From the IMG/VR virus record IMGVR_UViG_3300031658_000113, positions 1 through 24,840 of that record: 24,840 bases of DNA. One strand, written 5' to 3'. The notes under the pieces are model-generated. The model searched no databases. It saw only the letters and a program-made list of their open reading frames with translations, and was not told the DNA's origin. Source of the stretch: a virus. Shown one piece after another: positions 13,701-21,147 of this stretch. Made by a program: the position numbers and the translations under genes. How positions within the stretch are numbered: position 1 is the first letter of the stretch; the number at the start of each line of letters is the position of its first letter.

Positions 13701-16177
13701 ATTGGAAGGAATTCGTAATACTGTCCAGTTTTAACAAATACTGTTTTGCCAGCTCGCTGTGCTACTGGAACACTGTTAGTGTTACCAGCTGTAATTACCG
13801 CTGTTGTTAGACCAAGTAAGTGTCTAGCAGTTGGAAGTACGCCTGGGCCTGTAACTGCATTTTCAGCAGATGCAACCCACAAGTGAGCCGCTGTTTGACT
13901 TGATACTCCTACGTTAACTGTAATAGTAGTTGACGATATTGCAGTAATTGTTCTAAATGTTCCTGCTGCCGGATCAGTACTTCTAGGATAAAAGTGATTA
14001 GTTGCATGACTATCTGAAGCACATGTAAACGTTAACGAACTTTCAGCAATGCTAACAGTTCCGCCTACTTTAAACGGATGCACTCCGATAGTAAGTACTA
14101 GTACGCCCGAAACTGGAGCATAAGTTGCCGCAGTTGGTTTATACATTGCACTTTGCGAGCTTACTAGTGTAGCTGGCGTTAATTGTGTAATTGGTGTACT
14201 TACACTGTTTAATCCTTGATAGTTTAATGCTGGAGCAGTTTTCTCCATTACATGCGATACAAGTAATTTAAGATAATTAATTGCCGCTACTGTTTGGCTT
14301 TCTTGTCCTGCTACTTGGCTCGTTGAACCTACAAAATATGCTAATGCGGCTAACCTAGATCTAACGTTTCCACCGTGACTAATATCCCATGCAATTGCAT
14401 CAACTAGCTGTCCAGTGTCTCTTCGACATGTTTCTTTAGTATACGTAAAGCCACTAGTAAACGGAGCAATGTTGTTAGCAACTTGGTAGTCAATCCATTC
14501 AACTACTTCAGCTTGCATAAATGCTCTGTTTGATGCTAGTAACTCTCTAGTTCCTGCTTCAAATGAACCCTTTTCAATTTGTTCGCATGCAAATCTTACA
14601 GTCTTAAACGGTCTGTCTAATGTAATACCATAGTCCGGAGCTTCTCCGTCAACACCTTTGTTATAATCACAGTAGTAAACATGATTAACAAATCCAAAGA
14701 ATGTCCATTCTGGTGCATTTGCATCGTCATTAACTTTTAATACTTGACCAGGTTTGCCAATTGGCAATCTCGCTGGACCCGTGCCGCCATAATAAAGTAA
14801 ATCGCCTGCTGTAGTTAAGTTTCCTGATTCAGCACCACCTGACATAAAGTTCCAATATGTTCCTGGACCGTCATTAGCTGGATCATTAACACCTGTGTTT
14901 GAAGTGTGTGCTAGTATACAAATGTATGCGTTTACGCCTTGCGTTACAACATCACCTGCGTCATATAACGTAGTGTTAGTAAATGCTGATTTCCACGCCG
15001 CACCTTCGTTTAATTTTTCCCAATATGTTGTGTTTGGAGGACGTTGACCATTTGAGTTTGCCGTAGCTAGGTATGTGTAACCACCTAAACGAACTACGTC
15101 ACCTGTTCTATAATCTTGTGAACTACTATCGTCTCCGTAGTCTCCACGTAAGTTAAATCCAGTTACAAACACTGCCCAATCTGAGGCTTGTTCTGCTGGC
15201 TTTTTCTCTGTGTTATTAGTTTTAGCAACATATGTATAACCGCCATATGTTACAATATCACCTGGCTGATACTCTGAGTACGGACCCCAAGTATCTTCAA
15301 ATTCTAACCCTGCAACAAATATAGACCAATTAGATTCATCTAATCTTAAATTCTGTGCTGTTGCATTTGATGTGTGATGTGTTGTACAAATCCATGTACC
15401 GCCCGAATCCTTTACAACATCGTTAATTTTATAGCGTGTAGCATTTTCCCACTCGCCTAAGTATTCAATACCTTTATGAAAGTAATCCCACTTAGCTTGG
15501 TCCGCTTCTAATCCAAGAGTAATAGTAGCTGCCGATGTATGACCAGTTTTTGTTCTGTAAACTTGACCACCATACCTAGCCAAGTCACCTACACGATATC
15601 TAGTATTAATTGCCCAGTCTGCTTTCCAGTCTTGGCCATCTGACATTATATCCCACTTAGATTGGTCTAATTCTAGACCTGAACTAGTATTAGGAGCACT
15701 TACGTGATATACTGTACAGATATAAACTCTAGATCCATACTTAACAATGTCGTTAACTTTGTAACGATAGTTTATCGCCCAGTCAGCTTTGTAATCAAAT
15801 CCTTCTGAGAATAAATCCCAATATGCCGCAGTACTGTCATCGCCTAAATTACTTTCAAGGCCGCCAATTGTATCATCATCTGATATATGACCAGTGTTAC
15901 AAATATATAATTGAGCACCATACTTTACAACATCATTGATTTTGTAAACTGTTTGTACAGTCCATTCGCCTTTCCATGTTTGACCATCGGAAAATTGTTG
16001 CCACTTTGGTGTTGCATTATTTAGATCTAACATAAAATCTGTTTGAGCAATGTGCCCGACTACGCATATGAACGTCTTACCGCCATATCTTACTACATCG
16101 TCTTTATAGTAAGTGGTAGAAGAAGTCCATTCGTCTTTCCAAATAAACCTAATTCTACCTAATTTAAACTCTGCCAT
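10787..16177 (-). CDS. Giant tail-fibre-like protein with two inserted Cys-Arg-Asp modules
   Basis: A 1796-aa protein starting at ATG 16177, with GGAG 6 nt upstream and a late promoter motif at 16202-16209. Residues 12-447 are eight tandem repeats of about 50-58 aa with W-x3-W, Y-x3-D-x-V-x-Y-G-G and later W signatures, like carbohydrate-binding modules of the CBM5/12 type. A linker (455-495) precedes a segment starting YYCDYNKG that resembles a beta-helix beginning. Two helical modules with C-R-R-D (Cys584) and C-T-R-D (Cys979) are inserted where the 1626-aa paralog has none. Residues 1020-1185 are a beta-helix-like core (FYMRNGTGLRN, ANDFTQILSDGIG, FTYYCHIGYLA) nearly identical in pattern to the paralog. 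The C-terminal block (1600-1796) contains RLTGHDFLDIG and GRVFYTSTDQDGNFRVG. It probably binds host surface glycans as part of a fibre or appendage. Confidence 0.85.
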   Translation of the reverse strand: MAEFKLGRIRFIWKDEWTSSTTYYKDDVVRYGGKTFICVVGHIAQTDFMLDLNNATPKWQQFSDGQTWKGEWTVQTVYKINDVVKYGAQLYICNTGHISDDDTIGGLESNLGDDSTAAYWDLFSEGFDYKADWAINYRYKVNDIVKYGSRVYICTVYHVSAPNTSSGLELDQSKWDIMSDGQDWKADWAINTRYRVGDLARYGGQVYRTKTGHTSAATITLGLEADQAKWDYFHKGIEYLGEWENATRYKINDVVKDSGGTWICTTHHTSNATAQNLRLDESNWSIFVAGLEFEDTWGPYSEYQPGDIVTYGGYTYVAKTNNTEKKPAEQASDWAVFVTGFNLRGDYGDDSSSQDYRTGDVVRLGGYTYLATANSNGQRPPNTTYWEKLNEGAAWKSAFTNTTLYDAGDVVTQGVNAYICILAHTSNTGVNDPANDGPGTYWNFMSGGAESGNLTTAGDLLYYGGTGPARLPIGKPGQVLKVNDDANAPEWTFFGFVNHVYYCDYNKGVDGEAPDYGITLDRPFKTVRFACEQIEKGSFEAGTRELLASNRAFMQAEVVEWIDYQVANNIAPFTSGFTYTKETCRRDTGQLVDAIAWDISHGGNVRSRLAALAYFVGSTSQVAGQESQTVAAINYLKLLVSHVMEKTAPALNYQGLNSVSTPITQLTPATLVSSQSAMYKPTAATYAPVSGVLVLTIGVHPFKVGGTVSIAESSLTFTCASDSHATNHFYPRSTDPAAGTFRTITAISSTTITVNVGVSSQTAAHLWVASAENAVTGPGVLPTARHLLGLTTAVITAGNTNSVPVAQRAGKTVFVKTGQYYEFLPIRVPEDTAIVGDELRSTKISPAATVTASEDVPKSVAAITRLAAIASTIITNGNVTESTGNSVTQVVTRPAGSSAAGAYASNLFTELADYIDYGVNGASGDSTVPAFRGSNVPNATTGYTYAVEVLEANRAYMIAEVHAYIAATYADYSYSITACTRDVNRYLDAVKIDLIYNSNYNVFSMGRYYINSVANNNKEDMFYMRNGTGLRNCSLSGLLGTLGSGNAYGTKRPSAGAFVSLDPGWGPDDTRGWITTKSPYVQNVSNFGTACVGLKVDGSIHNGGNDSIVANDFTQILSDGIGFWIRELGRAELVSVFTYYCHIGYLAESGGKVRATNGNNSYGDFGSVAEGVDITETPILGKVDNQQLEAQVAAVFTDGANEILQVEYLNAGLGYTTQQTSSILTVDTVSGFDNLRTQGTYNNIVGASSGSGTGQEFSLQVEPNGTYAVTVTKGGTGHAENDTITVADSLVGGGGAADCTFDVKTIGAATRWSFAGDGFGAAVSATNIVNGGVYEIQIDSDSATYGGDGYKEVASNSQAGNATQISLAATDVNATGAYNGMAIHITSGLGAGQYGFIGAYDSGTKVATVFKDSDGSAGWDHVIGTAIASSLDSTTAYLISPRVVFAAPASGTQARGRARVSDEKVIEVRITNPGSGYSISSPPVMTLVDPNNTIEMAHTVRVGNAVLTQPTFSNRGTGYITATGTVDGDGYADIKQTGTKIRVDGLTTNPQKGSNVELASRSGVWYKLVAVTGLVGNGPYSALLQISPAILASERPPHDDAITIRRRFSQVRLTGHDFLDIGTGNFTNTNYPNDPLSVPDPAVETNNFGGGRVFYTSTDQDGNFRVGGLFNVEQATGIATLNVEAFNISGLNELQLGSVALGGNGAVISEFSTDGTFSADSDSIVPTQKAIKTYITSQIGGGVATLNVNSVTAGVIEITGNKISTTSGGTININNVVNFKGGIAGAPVALQMFLLN
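10855..10862 (-). promoter_or_regulatory. Possible late promoter inside the 1796-aa gene end
   Basis: CATAAATA on the minus strand, 81 nt upstream of the 106-aa gene and within codons for Asn-Ile-Asn-Asn. It fits NATAAATA but the distance is larger than at the other sites, so chance is a serious alternative. Confidence 0.25.
13142..13327 (-). repeat. Inserted Cys-Arg-Asp module, second copy in the 1796-aa protein
   Basis: Residues about 951-1012 (EANRAYMIAEVHAY, CTRD, DAVKIDLIYNSN, MGRYYINS) form a copy of the module also found at 14327-14536 and three times in the leftmost gene. The 1626-aa paralog lacks it: there the sequence passes directly from the strand after GDELRST to DMFRMHNGTGLRN. 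Confidence 0.65.
14327..14536 (-). repeat. Inserted Cys-Arg-Asp module, first copy in the 1796-aa protein
   Basis: Residues about 548-617 (ASNRAFMQAEVVEW, CRRDTGQLVDAIAWDISHGGN, LAYFVG). The signature is C-x-R-D-T-G, D-A-x3-D and G-G-N, as in the leftmost gene. It sits inside a longer segment (about 537-808) that has no counterpart in the paralog, where the same flanks are only a few residues apart. Confidence 0.65.
14837..16144 (-). repeat. Eight tandem CBM5/12-like repeats (1796-aa protein)
   Basis: Residues 12-447 divide into eight units starting near 13, 68, 129, 184, 239, 292, 343 and 394. Each has an early W or aromatic, Y-x3-D-x-V, Y-G-x-x-[YFW], often C-x3-H about ten residues on, and a closing W. 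The repeats are diverged at DNA level, so they are a protein-domain array and not recent DNA duplications. Confidence 0.75.
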
Positions 16178-16201
16178 GGGTCACTCCAATGTTATTATTA
16201 G

Positions 16202-16209
16202 TATTTATC
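16202..16209 (-). promoter_or_regulatory. T4-type late promoter for the 1796-aa gene
   Basis: GATAAATA on the minus strand in the 72-bp gap between the two giant genes, 24 nt upstream of the ATG at 16177. It would drive the 1796-aa gene and the small genes after it. Confidence 0.65.
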
Positions 16210-16249
16210 AAAACCCTAAACTCCTTAATCTTTCTTAATTGTGCTTGCA

Positions 16250-19200
16250 TTAGAACGCTCCTCCTGCAAAGAATGCATGTGCTAGTAGGTTTCCGGCAAT
16301 ACCGTGTGGTACTCCCGGAGTTTCCGGATCGCCTTGGAAATTAACTACTACATCAAAGTTAATTGCTCCGTTAAGAGGAGTAAATATTTCATTTCCTTGA
16401 AAGCTAATATTACCTGCATTTAATCTGTTAACAGCTATGTCCGAGCCACCACTTGAAATACGTGACTTAACATATATACCAATTGCCTTTTGCGTTGGCA
16501 CAATGTTATTAGAGTTTGCTGTAAATGTGCCGTCTGTACTAAATTCTCGAACAACTGCACCAGTACCACCAAGCACAACACCACCTAGACTCAGTTCTGA
16601 TAATCCACTTAGATCAAAGAAACTTGCATTGATTGATATTGTACCCGTTGACTGCTCAACTTCAAATAATTCGCCAACTCTAAAGTTACCGTCTTGGTCT
16701 GTGCTTGTATAAAATACTCGCCCTCCGCCGTACTGTAATACTTCGTTATATTGTTGGGGTTCATTTACTGCATTAAATCCAAATGTATATAATCCAGGAT
16801 ATGCTGTGTCGCCAAAGTTACCAGAACCAATATCTAAGAAGTCGTGACCAGTAAGTCTAATTTGACTATACTTTTGTCTTAGTGTTACTGGAGAGCCATG
16901 TGATGGCGCTTCTGCTCTACCAAGTCCCGGACTAATTTGGAACTCGGCCTCATAATTAGGTGCACTGCCCGAATTTGATATTGTTTTAACAACATAGTAA
17001 GTAACTCCGTCAATTCCTGAAATAGCAATATTGTCGCCTGGTCCAGGTAATGCTGATAGTGCCGAAACTCTTAATGTATCTGTTATTTGTAAAATCTCTG
17101 CAAAACCATCTCCAGCAGTAATTGCGGCTGTAGCACTAAAGTATCCTGTTCCTCTAGATGTATAAGTTGGCCATCCAAGCACTCCGTCATTAACAGAAAC
17201 GCTAGTTGTTACATCTAATGTAGCTTGCGGATCAAATACTGTAATTACCGGTGGCGTTCCTGTTTGATAATAACTTCCCGGGTTGCTTATAACAAACGCA
17301 CCAATTCTATTACTACCTACAATTGCTATAGCTTCTGCTTTAGCTCCTGTAGCAATTCTTACGCCAGATGTTGTGTCAACAGCTACACTAATCCATATAC
17401 CGTCATTGGCTGCAACACCAGTCCAGTCTTGTGCATCTGGAGTTAATTTACTTGTCCAAGCATATCCGTCTCTACTAAGTGCTACAATATCTGATAGTGG
17501 ATTAGTTGATACAAATAGTCCTTGACTGTATGCAAGATCTCTCCATTTACCTGTTTCCATACTACCTGGATGCCAAACTATTCCGTCATAACTAACTGCT
17601 GTCGGACATGCTGTACTATCATCTTTTTCGCATATTGCAACAAATCTGTCATTACCATAAACTACTTTATTCCATTCTTGACTAGATGGTAGTGCAACTT
17701 CTGTCCAACTACTTGCGTCATCTGCACTGTACATTGCTTTGTTTCCGCCGCCTTGTATAATTACAAACTTGCCTGCACCGTACGCACAACTTGCCCAATC
17801 AGCAGTTACGCCTACATCAACCCCACTCCATGCTTGGCCGTTGTTTGTTGACTTTGCAATAGTTGTAGTTCCTGTACTATCATTTGTTCTAGCCACTGCA
17901 ATTTTAATTTGTGAGCCAGCTTCTGTACTTCCTACTACATCGGACCAATCAGTTGATGTAGGTAGTGTAGCTCCTGTCCAAGCTGTTCCGTCTGTAGAGT
18001 ACGCTACTTGATTTCCGTTTTCTGCAACAGCTATATATGTTCCGTTAGTAAAATCAACTGCTGTCCAATCTGCTGTAGAGGGTAAAGTTGCCGCGCTCCA
18101 TCCTGTACCATCTGATGATACTGCCGCAACTGTTGTTCCCTTTGCAACAGCTACAAAGCCGTTAGTACCATAAGTAATAGCCGACCAAGGTGATGCACTT
18201 GGCATAGAACTTGTAGCAGTTGCGTATGTTGGTTCTGGAATATCAACTCTAGGTTCAACTACATAATAAGTACTGCTATCAAACGCAACTACATTTGGCA
18301 TACCTGTAACGTGTTCCCAGCCATCTTCGCCGTTTGACTCTTTTTGTACTAGGGCCTGTTTTATATCTACCCTAAACGTTTTAATTTTAGCATACTGACC
18401 GGCACCTGTTCCTGCTGTAATTCTTACCCGCATACCTTCATACTTTGCTGGAGTTCCTGTGTCAGCACCCGATAGTACAATTTCAGTAGCATTGCCTGAT
18501 TGGGCTTTGTTAGCTAAGAATTGATAATTTTGTCCGCCAATGAAGTTTGAATCTTCTTCTGATGCAAATATTTCACTAATGCCGCCTTGTCTAAATTCAG
18601 TGTATGTTGGATCTGCTCCGACACCAACACTAGTAATAGCCACTGTTGCGGTTGTATAATCTCGACCTGCATTTGAATAACCAAATCCATGAACATTATT
18701 TTGATCATTATACACTGTAGCAATTTGTGCTTCAAGACTTCTATTGTTTACAGTTGCACTTGCTGGTGTTTCAGTAATGTCATATCCTTCAGCAACTGAA
18801 CCGTATAACCCGTAAGAGTTGTTACCATTCAATGCTCGAATTTTACCGCCGTCTGTAGCTAAGTAACCAATGTGACAATAATATGTAAACACAGATACAA
18901 GCTCTGATAATCCTTCACCGTTAACCCAATATCCGATGCCGTCACTTAAAATTTGTGTAAAGTCGTTAGCAACCATTGACTTATTGCCGCCATTATGCAA
19001 GTCCCCGTCAATCTTCATACCAGTACATCCTGTACCAAATGTTGATACGTTTTGTACATATGGAGATTTATTAATAATCCAAGTAGTGGTATCATCAACG
19101 CCGGTTCCTGGATCTAAAGAAACATAAGAGCCTCCGTTTGGACGTCTTGTTAAGTTTTGGTTTGTAGCACCTAAGGTGCCAACTTTTCCGTTTAACGACA

Positions 19201-21130
19201 TGTTTCGTAGACCAGTACCATTATGCATTCTAAACATATCAATTGCTTCATAGCCTGCGGCTGGTTGTACTACTGTACTTCTTAACTCGTCGCCTACAAT
19301 AGCTGTGTCAGCTGGTACAATAATTGGTAGTATTTCTAGAAAAAGTCCTGTGGATACAAATATTGTAGCCGGAGCTCTAGCCGTTACATCAGCTGATATA
19401 TAATTACAAGCATATTTTATCGAAGCATATGCAGTATCCGGAGTACTACCAAATCCTACTGCATCAGTGCCACCTACTGAAACGTAATAAACTTTTACTG
19501 TTTGGTTTAAACTTTCCCATTTAACTGTAGCATCTTCGTTTACTTTAATTACTTCTCCTGCTTTACCTATAGTAAGGTTTGTAGGAGCAAGGGTACTTCC
19601 GTCATATCCAGTAGCAAACGTTCGTACATCACCTCGATATCTCAAAGTATTATTTACTGCCGATGTTGAATTACCTGCATATATGTTCCAGTATATAGAC
19701 GCTCCGGTTTCCGGGTCTGTGTCAACAATTGGTCTTGCTTCGAATAAATTACTGTAGTGTTGTGCTTTACAAATATATGTAATACTTCGGTCCATAACAA
19801 CATCACCAGGTTGATACTGTAAGTACGTACTATCTGATGCATCGTCTACCGTTTGATAGCCGCCGTATTCTCTCCACTCGCCTTGCCACATTATTCCAGT
19901 TTTAAGTAATAACCATTTAGTTAATCCGTAGTCTTGTGAGGCGATATCTGTTTCAATTGGATCAGATAATAAATCACCTGGTTCTACTAATTCGCTAGAC
20001 GTAATAACCACTCTAGCTTCGTACAAATATCCATTTTTTCTTACTACACTACCAACAGGGTATGTTTGGGTTATATCCCAATCGCCCTTCATTTTGTAGC
20101 CTCTAGTTAATAATTCCCATTCGCCTGTATCTTGTAATCTGCCATTCTCGAACGGATATATACCAATATTAATTGTTAATGAAGTATAAGAATAACCACC
20201 GTAAGTTACAATATCTCCAGGTTGATACATCGTCGTTAGCAACCATTCAGTTTCGTATCCAAGTCCAGGTATCCATAGATCCCAATCATTAGCTAGATCA
20301 AACACATCAGTTCCGGACATTCCGCGCTTTGCTTTATACAAACTAGATCCGTATTTTACAATGTCATTAGTTTTGTGGTATAACCCGCTCCATTCGCCTT
20401 TGTATTCAATTCCTTCAACAATTAATTCCCATTTAGCAGCCGACGAATCTAAACCTAAGTCAGTACCAATACCTTCTTGTAGTCCGTCGTTACTAGTATG
20501 TCCTATTGTACATCTATAAATGTTTCCGCCATAGCGCACTACATCGTCTTTAATATATCTAGTTCCTACAGCCCAATTATCCTTCCAAAAATCACTACGT
20601 TGTAATATAACCCAGTTAGCTTGATTGGCTTCTAATCCTGCATCTACTGCACTTGATTGATGGTTAGTTATACATACGTACACAATGCCACTATAGCGCA
20701 CTACATCATTCTTTTTGTATTCTGTAAAGCCGCTCCATACGTTTAGCCAGTTATAGCCTTTAGCAAACGGAGCCCACTTTGCTTGATCAGTTTCTAATCC
20801 CAATGCCACACTTGATGCACTAGAATGACTATCAATACAATTGTAAAGTATTCCTCTATATTTTACTAAGTCGTTTACTTTATAAAATGTCGAAGGTAAC
20901 CAGTTGCCTTTCCAGTCAGTGCCGTCGACTACTTGCTCCCATTTAGGAGTAGATTCGCCTGATACTGTAAAGTCTAAGTCACTGTTAAAGTCTGCTGATG
21001 CTGTATGACTAATTAACGAAACAAAAGTCTTACCACCATATGAAACCATATCGTCTTTAATGTACGCTGTGGCTCCAGCCCAAGGACCTTTCCAATTGTA
21101 ACGTATTCTATCAATTCTAAATTCTGCCAT
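16250..21130 (-). CDS. Giant tail-fibre-like protein with an inserted seven-repeat propeller domain
   Basis: A 1626-aa paralog of the 1796-aa protein, starting at ATG 21130 with AGGA 8 nt upstream and a late promoter motif at 21159-21166. Residues 12-485 hold eight CBM5/12-like repeats. A short neck with IGKAGEVIKVNEDA (521-534) leads to a beta-helix-like core (about 545-800) with DTAIVGDELRST, MFRMHNGTGLRN, ANDFTQILSDGIG and FTYYCHIGYLA. Residues about 969-1265 form seven repeats with Asp-box-like S-x-D-G-x2-W motifs, absent from the paralog and placed exactly between the PRV and ISNPGS segments both proteins share. The C-terminal block (1420-1560) contains RLTGHDFLDIG, GRVFYTSTDQDGNFRVG and NIVPTQKAI. 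It is probably a host-glycan-binding appendage. No catalytic residues of a sialidase are evident, so binding seems likelier than cleavage. Confidence 0.85.
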   Translation of the reverse strand: MAEFRIDRIRYNWKGPWAGATAYIKDDMVSYGGKTFVSLISHTASADFNSDLDFTVSGESTPKWEQVVDGTDWKGNWLPSTFYKVNDLVKYRGILYNCIDSHSSASSVALGLETDQAKWAPFAKGYNWLNVWSGFTEYKKNDVVRYSGIVYVCITNHQSSAVDAGLEANQANWVILQRSDFWKDNWAVGTRYIKDDVVRYGGNIYRCTIGHTSNDGLQEGIGTDLGLDSSAAKWELIVEGIEYKGEWSGLYHKTNDIVKYGSSLYKAKRGMSGTDVFDLANDWDLWIPGLGYETEWLLTTMYQPGDIVTYGGYSYTSLTINIGIYPFENGRLQDTGEWELLTRGYKMKGDWDITQTYPVGSVVRKNGYLYEARVVITSSELVEPGDLLSDPIETDIASQDYGLTKWLLLKTGIMWQGEWREYGGYQTVDDASDSTYLQYQPGDVVMDRSITYICKAQHYSNLFEARPIVDTDPETGASIYWNIYAGNSTSAVNNTLRYRGDVRTFATGYDGSTLAPTNLTIGKAGEVIKVNEDATVKWESLNQTVKVYYVSVGGTDAVGFGSTPDTAYASIKYACNYISADVTARAPATIFVSTGLFLEILPIIVPADTAIVGDELRSTVVQPAAGYEAIDMFRMHNGTGLRNMSLNGKVGTLGATNQNLTRRPNGGSYVSLDPGTGVDDTTTWIINKSPYVQNVSTFGTGCTGMKIDGDLHNGGNKSMVANDFTQILSDGIGYWVNGEGLSELVSVFTYYCHIGYLATDGGKIRALNGNNSYGLYGSVAEGYDITETPASATVNNRSLEAQIATVYNDQNNVHGFGYSNAGRDYTTATVAITSVGVGADPTYTEFRQGGISEIFASEEDSNFIGGQNYQFLANKAQSGNATEIVLSGADTGTPAKYEGMRVRITAGTGAGQYAKIKTFRVDIKQALVQKESNGEDGWEHVTGMPNVVAFDSSTYYVVEPRVDIPEPTYATATSSMPSASPWSAITYGTNGFVAVAKGTTVAAVSSDGTGWSAATLPSTADWTAVDFTNGTYIAVAENGNQVAYSTDGTAWTGATLPTSTDWSDVVGSTEAGSQIKIAVARTNDSTGTTTIAKSTNNGQAWSGVDVGVTADWASCAYGAGKFVIIQGGGNKAMYSADDASSWTEVALPSSQEWNKVVYGNDRFVAICEKDDSTACPTAVSYDGIVWHPGSMETGKWRDLAYSQGLFVSTNPLSDIVALSRDGYAWTSKLTPDAQDWTGVAANDGIWISVAVDTTSGVRIATGAKAEAIAIVGSNRIGAFVISNPGSYYQTGTPPVITVFDPQATLDVTTSVSVNDGVLGWPTYTSRGTGYFSATAAITAGDGFAEILQITDTLRVSALSALPGPGDNIAISGIDGVTYYVVKTISNSGSAPNYEAEFQISPGLGRAEAPSHGSPVTLRQKYSQIRLTGHDFLDIGSGNFGDTAYPGLYTFGFNAVNEPQQYNEVLQYGGGRVFYTSTDQDGNFRVGELFEVEQSTGTISINASFFDLSGLSELSLGGVVLGGTGAVVREFSTDGTFTANSNNIVPTQKAIGIYVKSRISSGGSDIAVNRLNAGNISFQGNEIFTPLNGAINFDVVVNFQGDPETPGVPHGIAGNLLAHAFFAGGAF
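17336..18226 (-). repeat. Seven propeller-blade repeats inside the 1626-aa protein
   Basis: Units of about 40-48 residues begin near 980, 1020, 1061, 1110, 1151, 1195 and 1235. Six carry an S-x-[DN]-[GND]-x2-W type motif (SSDGTGW, STDGTAW, SADDASSW, SYDGIVW, SRDGYAW and a variant STNNGQAW), and most start with D-W-x-x-V or W-x-x-[VL] and a Y-G-x-G-x-F strand. The last unit lacks its closing W, as expected if the N-terminal segment closes the ring. Confidence 0.75.
19676..21097 (-). repeat. Eight tandem CBM5/12-like repeats (1626-aa protein)
   Basis: Residues 12-485 divide into eight units starting near 13, 73, 128, 182, 243, 292, 346 and 415, with the same W, Y-x3-D-x-V, Y-G and closing W pattern as in the paralog. 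Units 7 and 8 carry insertions. The same number and order of units in both proteins suggests that the array existed before the duplication. Confidence 0.75.
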
Positions 21131-21147
21131 TTTCTTGTCCTAATTCT

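Noticed and set aside
17336-18226. Active sialidase in the propeller domain
   Set aside because: Asp-box-like motifs are present but no arginine triad or catalytic Tyr/Glu pattern could be picked out; a binding propeller is the safer reading.
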